From positions 186,001 through 250,000 of the forward strand of contig JACBXO010000002.1 in assembly GCA_015863195.1 (NCBI GenBank): a stretch of 64,000 nt of DNA, written 5' to 3'. Position numbers and translations under genes: made by a program. The stretch comes from Aerococcaceae bacterium DSM 111022 (GTDB lineage Bacteria; Bacillota; Bacilli; Lactobacillales; Aerococcaceae). The stretch's first letter is position 1. Each line of letters opens with the position of its first letter. Positions 52,268 to 60,205 of the stretch are shown piece by piece. The notes under the pieces were generated by a model that was not told the DNA's origin, searched no databases, and saw only the letters and a program-made list of their open reading frames with translations.

Positions 52268-54673
52268 TTAAATAAAGTATTGTGGTTCGTTGTCGATGTT
52301 GACGTAGAGTTTTTGTTTGGCGTCGTCTTGGGCGGCGATCATGATGTCGTCTAGAATGGCTTGGATGCGGGTTTGGTCTTTGTATTTGATTAAGATTTGG
52401 AAATAGTATGAGTTGTTGATGCGCGCGATGCCGCCTTGGCTGGGTCCTAGGATGATGACCGAGTCGTCTTGTTCGAGCCCGTTGAATTTGGCTTTGATTT
52501 CGTAGACTTTTTGATAGGCGGCTGCTTGGTTGGCGCTGTTTACGGTTACTAAAGTTGTGTAATAGTATGGTGGGTAATTGGCCAAGTGGCGGCGCTTCAT
52601 TTCGTAATAGAAAAATTGTTCATAGTCATGCGTTTTGGCCAAATGAATGGCATAGTGATTTGGGTTGTAGGTTTGGATAATTACTTCTCCCGATAGCGCA
52701 CCTCGCCCTGCTCGGCCGGATACTTGGGTTAACAATTGGAATGTTTTCTCGCTCGCTCTGAAGTCTGGAATATTCAGCGCCGTGTCGGCATTGATAACCC
52801 CAACTAAAGTGACGCGCTCGAAATCAAGTCCCTTGGCAATCATTTGTGTACCGACTAAAATATCGGCGTCACCTTTAGCGAATTGTTTTAACAATGCTTC
52901 ATGTTGCCCTTTGCGTCGCGTGGTGTCATTGTCCATACGGATTACTCTCGCATCTGGGAATAATCCTTCAATTGTTTCTGTTAATTTTTGCGTTCCCAAT
53001 CCTTGTTGACGCAAATGCTGACTCGCACATGCCGGGCACTGGCGCGGCACCGGCGCATGGAAATTACAATAATGGCACTTCATCTTGTGGTCCTTCTTGT
53101 GGTAAGTCAACGAAATATCACAGCGGGGACACTCGACCACATGCCCACACTCCCGGCACATCAAGTAATTCGCATAACCCCGACGATTTAGTAAAAGTAT
53201 GGTTTGTTCATCACGGTTCAAACGTTGTTGAATTGCCTCTTTAAGTTGAGGAGATAGTTCATCCATCGTCGTTTGTGCGACTTGCTCAGTCATATCCACA
53301 ATTTCTACCGGGGGCATTGCTCCCTTATTGGCACGCTGAGTTAATACAATATGGTCATAATTGCCGACTTCAGCGCGCGCCCTTGTTTCTAACGACGGTG
53401 TTGCACTCCCGAGTAACAAAGGTGCACCATGATACTCACTGCGCCACATCGCAATGTCTCTTGCATGATAGCGCGGATTATCTGATTGCTTGTAAGTCGT
53501 TTCATGTTCTTCATCGATAATAATTAAACCTAAATTTTTAAGCGGCGCAAAGATACTTGAGCGGGCACCCACAACAATCGTTGCTTCGCCGCGCAAAATA
53601 CGGCGCCATTCATCATAGCGCTCGCTAGCCGATAATCCAGAATGAAGAACTGCGATTCCTGTTTGGAAACGTCCTTGAACTTGGCGCACCATTTGGGGCG
53701 TCAAGGCGATTTCTGGAATCAGTAGTATCGCTGATTTGCCTTGTTTTTGTGCATGCTGCATTAATTGCAGATACACTTCCGTCTTCCCACTTCCGGTTAC
53801 ACCTTCTAATAAGGTCGTTGAATTACGGTTTTCATCGATTGACTGCTTTACGTGATCGAAGGCGGTTTGTTGTTCCGGAAACAATACTTTCGCCTGAGTC
53901 GCTTCGACGTCGAGATCCTTGAGGGGATCGCGGTAAACCTCTTTGTCCTCGAGCGTGAACCAATTTTTGTCGAGGAGGCTGCGGACGCTGGTCGTTGTGC
54001 CGCCGGTCGTTTCGGCAAAGTCGGATAGCTTTTGTTCGGCTCCGTCTAAAGCAATCAAACCGTCAACTACCGCGATTTGGCGCTTGTTGCGGGCGGGTAA
54101 AGTGTCCAAAATTTCGGCGTATTCAATTTCGGTTAATGTGGGTTGGATATAAGTTATTTTCTTAGTTGTTTTTTGATCCTCGACGACGTATTCGATGCGG
54201 AGGACTTCGTTATTGACGAGATTTTTGATGGTCGAAGCTGGGAGTAACTCCTCTAGTTCAGCTTTTTCGTAGCCATCTTCTAAAATTAATAGTCCTGTTT
54301 CTTCATTAAATAGCTGTTCGTTTTCGATCATAAAGCGGGTGTGGTATTTCACGCGCAACAAACTCGGCAACATGGCTTGAAGCATGGTAATTTGGAAGAC
54401 GTGCAATTTTTTCGAAAAATGGTTACTCAATTCAATCAGCTCGGGACTTAAAAATGAATGATAGTCCAATAATTGCGTAATCGGTTTGAGTTTGCCTTCA
54501 AACTCGGAAGTTTCAGCGAAGCCGACAATAAATCCGAGCAGTTTGCGGTTCCCGAACGGAACTTCGACGCGCATACCAATTTCAATAAACGATTCCATGT
54601 CTTTGGGAATCAGGTAATCAAATGTGCGGTTCACCTGCGCCGCCGGAATATCAATAATTACATTTGCGATCAA
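52268..54673 (-). CDS. priA: Primosomal protein N-prime (replication restart helicase PriA)
   Basis: An 801-residue PriA when started at TTG 54673, which has GGAGG 6 bases upstream and gives the normal N-terminus IANVIIDIPAAQVNRTFDY; the longer frame to 54742 runs into array H. Walker A is GVTGSGKT, Walker B DEEHETTYKQ, then zinc-binding Cys pairs CRECGHVVECPRC and CHYC..CPAC, and GRAGRG. It restarts replication at collapsed forks. The coaBC gene normally next to it is missing. Confidence 0.96.
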   Translation of the reverse strand: MIANVIIDIPAAQVNRTFDYLIPKDMESFIEIGMRVEVPFGNRKLLGFIVGFAETSEFEGKLKPITQLLDYHSFLSPELIELSNHFSKKLHVFQITMLQAMLPSLLRVKYHTRFMIENEQLFNEETGLLILEDGYEKAELEELLPASTIKNLVNNEVLRIEYVVEDQKTTKKITYIQPTLTEIEYAEILDTLPARNKRQIAVVDGLIALDGAEQKLSDFAETTGGTTTSVRSLLDKNWFTLEDKEVYRDPLKDLDVEATQAKVLFPEQQTAFDHVKQSIDENRNSTTLLEGVTGSGKTEVYLQLMQHAQKQGKSAILLIPEIALTPQMVRQVQGRFQTGIAVLHSGLSASERYDEWRRILRGEATIVVGARSSIFAPLKNLGLIIIDEEHETTYKQSDNPRYHARDIAMWRSEYHGAPLLLGSATPSLETRARAEVGNYDHIVLTQRANKGAMPPVEIVDMTEQVAQTTMDELSPQLKEAIQQRLNRDEQTILLLNRRGYANYLMCRECGHVVECPRCDISLTYHKKDHKMKCHYCNFHAPVPRQCPACASQHLRQQGLGTQKLTETIEGLFPDARVIRMDNDTTRRKGQHEALLKQFAKGDADILVGTQMIAKGLDFERVTLVGVINADTALNIPDFRASEKTFQLLTQVSGRAGRGALSGEVIIQTYNPNHYAIHLAKTHDYEQFFYYEMKRRHLANYPPYYYTTLVTVNSANQAAAYQKVYEIKAKFNGLEQDDSVIILGPSQGGIARINNSYYFQILIKYKDQTRIQAILDDIMIAAQDDAKQKLYVNIDNEPQYFI

Positions 54674-54715
54674 ACAGCCACCTCCTTTGTTGGTTACATA
54701 TCTTCTCGGATATCT

Positions 54716-54945
54716 GTTAGTTGTTTGGGTTTCCATAGGCAAACAATTAACACTTTAAGCTTATCTGTGTGTTGTTTAGGATTTCATAGGCAAACAACTA
54801 ACAATTTAAACGATTCTGTGAGTTGTTTGGGTTTCCATAGGCAAACAACTAACACTTTAAGCTGATCTGTGAGTTGTTTGGGATTCCAGAGGCAAACAAC
54901 TAACACTTTAAACGAATCTGTTGGTTGTTTTGTAACTTTATTATA
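54716..54945. repeat. Array H: five 51-bp dyad units (AAACAAC family)
   Basis: GTTGTTT starts at 54720, 54771, 54822, 54873 and 54924. The unit GTTGTTTGGGTTTCCATAGG is followed by CAAACAACTAACACTTTAAG. It begins about 45 bases upstream of the priA start codon, so it may contain or displace the promoter. Confidence 0.9.
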
Positions 54946-55148
54946 GTTTATATTTAAATGCCAATGTCTACTTATTTAATAGTAAATATGTGTAATATAC
55001 ACAGCTATCAATTGCTATCAATTATAGTATGAATTATTTTCTGCTTTATCGTTCCCTCACCTATCTCAAACAAAATTTAAAGATTTGTATAGAAATTAAA
55101 TTTGGTATTTAATTATATTTATGTTCTATAATTTCCACAACTAACCAA
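54946..55148. other. AT-rich spacer upstream of array H
   Basis: About 200 bases, very AT-rich, with TCAATTGCTATCAATTATAG as the only notable direct repeat. No gene seen; it could hold the priA promoter. Confidence 0.35.
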
Positions 55149-55441
55149 GCATATCGAAGAGACAAGGGTATGCATGCGCCGTGATATTTGGGTTTCCTAC
55201 CATATTATAATTTGCGCGACCAAAGGGAGCAAGCTTGTCTTGTTATAGAATAAATACTACTTTTATCTCATCTAGCTTTTGTTGACAGACTACATTTATT
55301 CCGCATGTAAGACTGTAATCGCTAAAGCTCAAAAGTTTCAGCAAGCAAATTTAATAGGTAGGAAAAGTCTGTAGCTCCTCCGAAGGAGAGCGAAAGACGT
55401 CCCTCACGGCAGCAATGAATCCCCTTGTCTCGCAGATATGC
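55149..55441. mobile_element. P3: P element interrupted by S4
   Basis: Ends GCATATC..GAGACAAGG / CCTTGTC..GATATGC. The apical stem region has the S4 insertion after GGAGCAAGC. The short hairpin is GCTCC/GGAG(A)GC where P1 has GCCCTC/GAGGGC. Flanks outside the element also resemble P1 and P4 (CATACTTTTCCAAAA on the right). Confidence 0.82.
55235..55343 (+). mobile_element. S4: S element inside P3
   Basis: About 109 bp, TTGTCTTGTT ... TTCAGCA. The left junction GCAAGC and right junction AGCAAA share AGC. The terminal hairpin is decayed on its right arm (AGACTGT against AAAGTTT). Confidence 0.78.
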
Positions 55442-55535
55442 GCTTTTCTAATAGTTGAATATGATGTAAATATATCTAGCATATTCATCCACAAACTTTA
55501 CCCACCTGCCATACTTTTCCAAAATTCATTAATTT

Positions 55536-55580
55536 AAAAAAACTACTACGAGTTCGAAGTGGACTGTCATAGTAGTTTTG
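55536..55580 (-). terminator. Terminator of gmk-rpoZ
   Basis: Minus strand AAAACTACTA / TAGTAGTTTT around a 22-nt loop with further partial pairing, then a T-run. It lies 5 bases after the rpoZ stop. Confidence 0.85.
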
Positions 55581-55584
55581 CATT

Positions 55585-55779
55585 TTATTCTTTAATTTTT
55601 AAGTCTCCGGAAACAACTTCTTCGAGTGCTTTACCGACTGGTTTTACTGACTCATATGAGTCTAAGTGGTAGTTTTTGTATTCTTGCATTTCGTGAGCGC
55701 GTTTGCTCGCTAAAATGATTAAGCTATATGAAGATGGGACTTTTTCATTTAACTTATCAATTGATGGATATAACATCAT
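55585..55779 (-). CDS. rpoZ: RNA polymerase omega subunit
   Basis: A 64-residue omega subunit. MLYPSIDKLNEKVPSSYSLIILASKRAHEM is diagnostic, and KPVGKALEEVVSGDLKI closes it. It stabilises beta-prime assembly. It starts at ATG 55779 (a second ATG follows at once) and lies 6 bases after gmk, as in most Firmicutes. Confidence 0.96.
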   Translation of the reverse strand: MMLYPSIDKLNEKVPSSYSLIILASKRAHEMQEYKNYHLDSYESVKPVGKALEEVVSGDLKIKE

Positions 55780-55785
55780 AATGGC

Positions 55786-56418
55786 TTACATTCCTTCCTG
55801 AAAATATTCATGTATCTGTGCTTGTATTTTATCAACAACGCGGTCAACTTTCAAATGTTCACTCTCAATAATTGCATTAACTTTTTTCACCGCGTTTGGT
55901 ACTTCGTCGTTGACAACAACGTAATCGTAGTGTTGCATCATTTCAATTTCTTCAACCGCTTTTTGCATGCGCTCCATAATCACAGCATGTGAGTCTGTGC
56001 CTCGGTTAACGATGCGGTCCTCTAGTTCTGATAAATTAGGCGGAGCTAAGAAGATGAAAATCCCCTCTGGCATACGTTCGCGCACCTTTAAAGCGCCTTG
56101 AACTTCGATTTCTAAGAAAACGTCATAACCAGCTTCTAAAGTTTCATTAATTTTGTTCATGGGCGTTCCGTAATAGTTACCAACATATTCGGCATATTCC
56201 AACAATTGATCCTCTTTGATCAACAATTCAAATTCTTCACGCGATACAAAATAATAATCCTTGCCGTCTACCTCGCCTTCGCGCATTTGGCGCGTCGTAG
56301 CGGATACAGAATAGACATAATCTACATCATTTTCATTAAAAATTGCGGCACGCACCGTACCTTTACCCACGCCCGATGGCCCAGATAATACAATTAATAA
56401 TCCTCTCTGGTTTGTCAT
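55786..56418 (-). CDS. gmk: Guanylate kinase
   Basis: A 210-residue guanylate kinase. P-loop GPSGVGKGT is at 13-21, followed by [27 protein letters not shown] and [13 protein letters not shown], the GMP-binding residues. It makes GDP from GMP. First gene before rpoZ, with array I upstream in a 1.7-kb gap. Confidence 0.97.
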   Translation of the reverse strand: MTNQRGLLIVLSGPSGVGKGTVRAAIFNENDVDYVYSVSATTRQMREGEVDGKDYYFVSREEFELLIKEDQLLEYAEYVGNYYGTPMNKINETLEAGYDVFLEIEVQGALKVRERMPEGIFIFLAPPNLSELEDRIVNRGTDSHAVIMERMQKAVEEIEMMQHYDYVVVNDEVPNAVKKVNAIIESEHLKVDRVVDKIQAQIHEYFQEGM

Positions 56419-56689
56419 TTTCTAACCCCATTCGTTCCAAAATAAATGCTTGAGCACTCGCTCTTTACTCTAATAAACACTATCATAACATAACTAAACT
56501 AATATGAATAGTTACAACCAAATTTCTCAAATAACTCCAAGCATTCTCACACCATTTTCACTTTAAAACGCTTTCGCTTTTTGAAAAGTATAGCTCTCCC
56601 CACTGTAACCAACTCCGATCACTGTGTTGGTGTGATGTTTGTTGGTTGTTGAAATTCTCAGAGTGCACTTCCACTCATTAGGTTGGATA

Positions 56690-56995
56690 GAGTGATTGTT
56701 TAGAGATCATTAGGGCAAATCTTCACTCAGTGATTAAAAATAGTGAAGGTTCTCTGATTATCTACCCGGACTTTACTCAGTAATTGGAAATAGTGAATGT
56801 TCTCTGTTTATCAACTCGAACTTTCACTCGATAATGGCAAATAGTGAAGGTTCCTTGTTTTTCTACCCAAGCTTTCACTCGATAATGGCAAATAGTGAAG
56901 GTTCCCTGTTTATCTATCCAAACTTTCACTCAATGATTGGAAATAGTGAAGGTTTTCTGTTTATCAACTCGAACTTTCACTCGACGGTTTATAAT
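56690..56995. repeat. Array I: five to six 50/51-bp dyad units (TTTCACT/AGTGAA family)
   Basis: TAGTGAA starts at 56741, 56791, 56842, 56893 and 56944 (steps 50, 51, 51, 51), with a diverged copy at 56691. TTTCACTC and ATAGTGAA face each other across about 12 bases. It is the same family as array C, which lies 30 kb away. Confidence 0.9.
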
Positions 56996-57102
56996 AAGAC
57001 GTTTTTAAATATTTCAACATAACTTTATATGATATAGATTCTTAGTATCCTTGGTCAACACTGTTTTTAATCACCTTAACAAACAATGGAGTTAATATAG
57101 AC

Positions 57103-57248
57103 GGAGTCGCGCTCGCGACTCCCACCTCAATATCAGACTGCTTTTAGGCATGGGCCTAAAAGCTTCCTTTCTTATATAATGAAGAGCTTTTCGACTTCTG
57201 TCGAAAAGTTTCGTTCTAATGATGTCGTCAATTTCGTCCGAAATTGAC
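57103..57248. repeat. Hairpin-cluster element HC6 (H1-H2-H3-H4)
   Basis: GGAGTCGC/GCGACTCC (57103-57122), GCTTTTAGGC/GCCTAAAAGC (57140-57163), CTTTTCGAC/GTCGAAAAG (57187-57208) and GTCAATTTC/GAAATTGAC (57227-57248). The only copy with both H2 and H3, so it shows the full order. Confidence 0.88.
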
Positions 57249-57306
57249 CTCTTTCTGATCCCATAGTTTGTTGTGGGTTTGGGTTTGCTAGGTAATTTAG
57301 TTAACA

Positions 57307-57345
57307 ATACAAACTGTATCACCAGCTCCTCGATACAGTTTGTAT
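57307..57345. repeat. Perfect 14-bp inverted repeat
   Basis: ATACAAACTGTATC and GATACAGTTTGTAT around an 11-nt loop. Each arm is itself nearly palindromic (ATACA..TGTAT). No T-run follows, so a terminator is unlikely. Confidence 0.7.
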
Positions 57346-57498
57346 CATAATCCAGCTTGTCTGCCCCCCCTCACTCAATACTTCCGAGGAAACTGCACAT
57401 CAAAATAAACTCAGTAGAATCAACTCACTAAATAATTTGCGTACCAAAGGTGCAAGGCAAATTCCATACATTAATAATCAAATACTAATCCCAAGCAG

Positions 57499-57540
57499 TT
57501 CTCCAATTTCTCCTTTTCCCCTGGAAATTGGAGTATTTTT
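57499..57540 (+). terminator. Terminator-like hairpin without an obvious gene
   Basis: CTCCAATTTC / GAAATTGGAG with a 12-nt loop and then TATTTTT on the plus strand. No plus-strand gene ends here. The core CAATTTC/GAAATTG equals that of H4, so it may be a stray H4. Confidence 0.5.
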
Positions 57541-57629
57541 GAATTTTATTTATTTAAACACTCTAACTAAAGAATTTGTGCAATCTTACCCTAATATTTT
57601 ACTAACTAAGCATATCGAAGAGACAAGGC

Positions 57630-57742
57630 TAATTCTTCAAATAATTGTATTCAACTTCATCTGAATTCATAACAATTTATTAAACTGCAGTTATTCTCGC
57701 ATGTAAGCCAGTATTGTTGCTAGAGCAACAACTGGCTCAGCA
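57630..57742 (+). mobile_element. S5: S element inside P4
   Basis: 113 bp ending GGCTCAGCA. The 5-prime half is diverged, but the terminal hairpin AGCCAGT-ATT-GTTGCT-AG-AGCAAC-A-ACTGGCT is fully paired with a sequence unlike the other copies. Confidence 0.78.
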
Positions 57743-57810
57743 GGCATGAATGCGCCGTGAAATATGGGTTTTCTGCCGTATTAGAATTTGCACGACCAAG
57801 GGGAGCAAGC

Positions 57811-57919
57811 TTGTCTGGTTATAGAATAAAGACTACTTTTATCTCAGTTAACTTTTATTAACAGACTGCTTTTATTTCACATGTAAGACTGTAATCGCTA
57901 AAGCTCAACAGTCTCAGCA
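57811..57919 (+). mobile_element. S6: S element inside P4
   Basis: 109 bp, TTGTCTGGTTATAG ... TCTCAGCA, close to S4. Terminal hairpin AGACTGT ... ACAGTCT is fully paired. Confidence 0.82.
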
Positions 57920-57935
57920 GCGGACCCACGGCGGC

Positions 57936-58048
57936 TTGTCTAGTTATAGGGTTGAAAACTATAGTTATCGTGACTTTTTTAATTTTACAAACTGCATTTA
58001 TGTCGCATGTAAGTCCGTAATCTTGCTGAAGCAAGAACGGACTCAGCA
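57936..58048 (+). mobile_element. S7: S element inside P4
   Basis: 113 bp, TTGTCTAGTTATAG ... ACTCAGCA. Terminal hairpin AGTCCGT-AAT-CTTGCT-GA-AGCAAG-A-ACGGACT is fully paired. Right junction ACAATGAATG, against GCAATGAATG in P1. Confidence 0.82.
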
Positions 58049-58157
58049 ACAATGAATGACCTGACCTTGCAGATATGCGGAATGCTTCAGCAAACTGAAA
58101 AAAACATTTATAAGATATTTATCTACAAACTTCATGCCAATACCATATTTTCTCCAA

Positions 58158-58187
58158 ACAAAAAGACTGCCAAATGGCAGCCTCTTA
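58158..58187 (-). terminator. Terminator of the V-ATPase operon
   Basis: Minus strand AGGCTGCC / GGCAGTCT around ATTT, with TTTTTG following, directly after the ntpD stop. Confidence 0.85.
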
Positions 58188-58190
58188 AAT

Positions 58191-58817
58191 TTAACTCATA
58201 TCCTTGACTTTCATCATACGGGTGATGGACGCGCGCTCAGCTTCCTCGAGCTTCATCTCGATAAAATGGATAGTTTCCTCGAGATTAGGAATGGTTTGAT
58301 ATTCCAAACCGTTCACACGGCGGCGCGTTTTTTCGATTTCATCTGCCATCAGCTGACATGTTTTTTCGATTTCCGCCAACTCCAAAAGCTCATCCAGTGA
58401 AGCTTCCGTCGCTTCGATCGCATCATCCATACCACTATTGGACGCAAGATAGGAATATTCCATATCCGACTTGCTGGCTTTGTCCGTCACATCGATGTGG
58501 AAGCGCGGGACACCAACACTCATAATTGTCTCTTCGTCGATATATAAATCGACTTCCTTACTGGGAACAGAGAAAATTTCTTGAACGATTTGGTCGGTTT
58601 CTAATGTTTTAGCCAGCGTAAACTCCTGCATTGCAGCAACGAGTTTGGCTTCAACGGATTGGCGAATTTCATTATTTTGACGAATCAAAATAATAAATTG
58701 ACGCATCAATTCGTCTTGCTTATCTTTAAGTAACTTATGACCACGCGTTGCGAGTGCTAGGCGGTCTTTTAGTTTCGCTAGTTCACCACGGGTTGGTTTG
58801 ACATTTAATTTAGCCAA
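58191..58817 (-). CDS. ntpD: V-type ATPase subunit D
   Basis: A 208-residue central-stalk subunit D when started at TTG 58817, which has AAGGAG 7 bases upstream and gives the typical [34 protein letters not shown]. It is nearly all helix, with long N- and C-terminal coiled coils ([21 protein letters not shown]). It forms the rotor shaft with subunit F. Last gene of the operon in this window; terminator follows. Confidence 0.95.
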   Translation of the reverse strand: MAKLNVKPTRGELAKLKDRLALATRGHKLLKDKQDELMRQFIILIRQNNEIRQSVEAKLVAAMQEFTLAKTLETDQIVQEIFSVPSKEVDLYIDEETIMSVGVPRFHIDVTDKASKSDMEYSYLASNSGMDDAIEATEASLDELLELAEIEKTCQLMADEIEKTRRRVNGLEYQTIPNLEETIHFIEMKLEEAERASITRMMKVKDMS

Positions 58818-58821
58818 ATAA

Positions 58822-60204
58822 TCACTCCTTATTTGGAAGGTATTTGTCAATCATTTCGCTACGGATTCGTTTTAATTCCGTGCGCGGTAAGATATCTAAT
58901 AGCTCCCAAGCTAAATCTAGTGACTCGTAAATAGTCCGGTTGATGCGTGTACCTTGATTGATATATTCTTCTTCAAAGCGTGTCGCAAATTCCACATACT
59001 GAAGATCAGTTTCTGAAAGTGCTGATTCACCTAAAACGGCTGAAAGCTCAACGGCTTCTTTTCCTTCCGCATAAGCAGCGAACACTTGGTTCATGGTTGC
59101 GGCATGGTCTTCACGGGTTTTCCCTTCGCCAATTCCGTCATCTTTCAAACGAGATAGTGACGGCAGAACATCAACGGGCGGTCGGTAACCGCGATTGTAT
59201 AAGTCACGGGATAAAATAATTTGCCCTTCGGTAATATAACCGGTTAAGTCGGGGATTGGATGTGTGATATCTTCTTCCGGCATGGTCAGAATCGGTAACT
59301 GCGTTACTGATCCTTCCTTATTACGTAAGCGACCCGCACGTTCATATAAAGTCGCTAAGTTCGTATATAAGTAACCTGGATAGCCACGACGTCCGGGGAC
59401 TTCACGGCGCGCTGCTGAAACTTCACGCAGTGCCTCACAGTAGTTTGTGATATCCGTCATAATAACTAACACATGCATACCCTTTTCGAAAGCTAAATAC
59501 TCCGCTGTTGTTAAAGCAATTTTTGGTGTCGCTAGACGTTCAATGGATGGGTCATTCGCTAAGTTTAGGAATAACACTGAACGGTCTAAGGCTCCTGAGT
59601 CACGTAATTCATTCACAAAGAATTGCGATTCTTCAAAAGTAACACCCATTGCTGCAAATACAACCGCAAAGTTTTCGTCTGAATTTAAAACTGCTGCTTG
59701 GCGCGCAATTTGAGCGGCTAAATCTTGATGCGGCAATCCTGACGCAGAGAAAATCGGTAACTTTTGGCCACGCACTAATGTGTTTAAGTGGTCAATGGAT
59801 GAAATACCGGTTTGAATAAATTCATCGGGATATTCACGGGATACCGGGTTAATCGCTTCCCCTTCAATGTCTAGTCTTTTTTCTGGAATTAATTCAGGAC
59901 CGCCATCAATGACTTGCCCCATTCCGTCGAAGACACGACCAATCATATCTTCTGACACACCTAAAGCGAGTGGGTGTCCAGTGAATTTTACTTTTGTATC
60001 GCGCAAGTTAATTCCTTGTGACCCTTCGAATAATTGAACGACTGCCTTGTCCCCGTCAAGTTCTAAAACTTGCCCGCGGCGGCGTTCGCCGTCTTTTAAT
60101 TCAATTTCAACTAACTCGTTATATTGTGCTTCTTCAACACCTTCGACGATCATCAATGGACCTTCAACTTGTGTTGACGTACGATATTCTTTAATATGTG
60201 CCAT
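58822..60204 (-). CDS. ntpB: V-type ATPase subunit B
   Basis: A 460-residue regulatory subunit B. It starts at ATG 60204 (GGGAGGG upstream), one base after the ntpA stop. It has [56 protein letters not shown] (a degenerate P-loop region, as usual for B) and [15 protein letters not shown]. It forms the hexameric head with subunit A. Confidence 0.97.
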   Translation of the reverse strand: MAHIKEYRTSTQVEGPLMIVEGVEEAQYNELVEIELKDGERRRGQVLELDGDKAVVQLFEGSQGINLRDTKVKFTGHPLALGVSEDMIGRVFDGMGQVIDGGPELIPEKRLDIEGEAINPVSREYPDEFIQTGISSIDHLNTLVRGQKLPIFSASGLPHQDLAAQIARQAAVLNSDENFAVVFAAMGVTFEESQFFVNELRDSGALDRSVLFLNLANDPSIERLATPKIALTTAEYLAFEKGMHVLVIMTDITNYCEALREVSAARREVPGRRGYPGYLYTNLATLYERAGRLRNKEGSVTQLPILTMPEEDITHPIPDLTGYITEGQIILSRDLYNRGYRPPVDVLPSLSRLKDDGIGEGKTREDHAATMNQVFAAYAEGKEAVELSAVLGESALSETDLQYVEFATRFEEEYINQGTRINRTIYESLDLAWELLDILPRTELKRIRSEMIDKYLPNKE

Positions 60205-60205
60205 T

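Larger units (their letters stand above)
57610..58078. mobile_element. P4: P element carrying three S elements
   Basis: Ends GCATATCG..GAGACAAGG / ACCTTG..GATATGC. S5 is inserted after GACAAGGC, S6 after GGAGCAAGC (the same site as S4 in P3) and S7 after CACGGCGGC. The middle of P between S6 and S7 is reduced to GCGGACCCACGGCGGC, so part was deleted. Confidence 0.82.
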
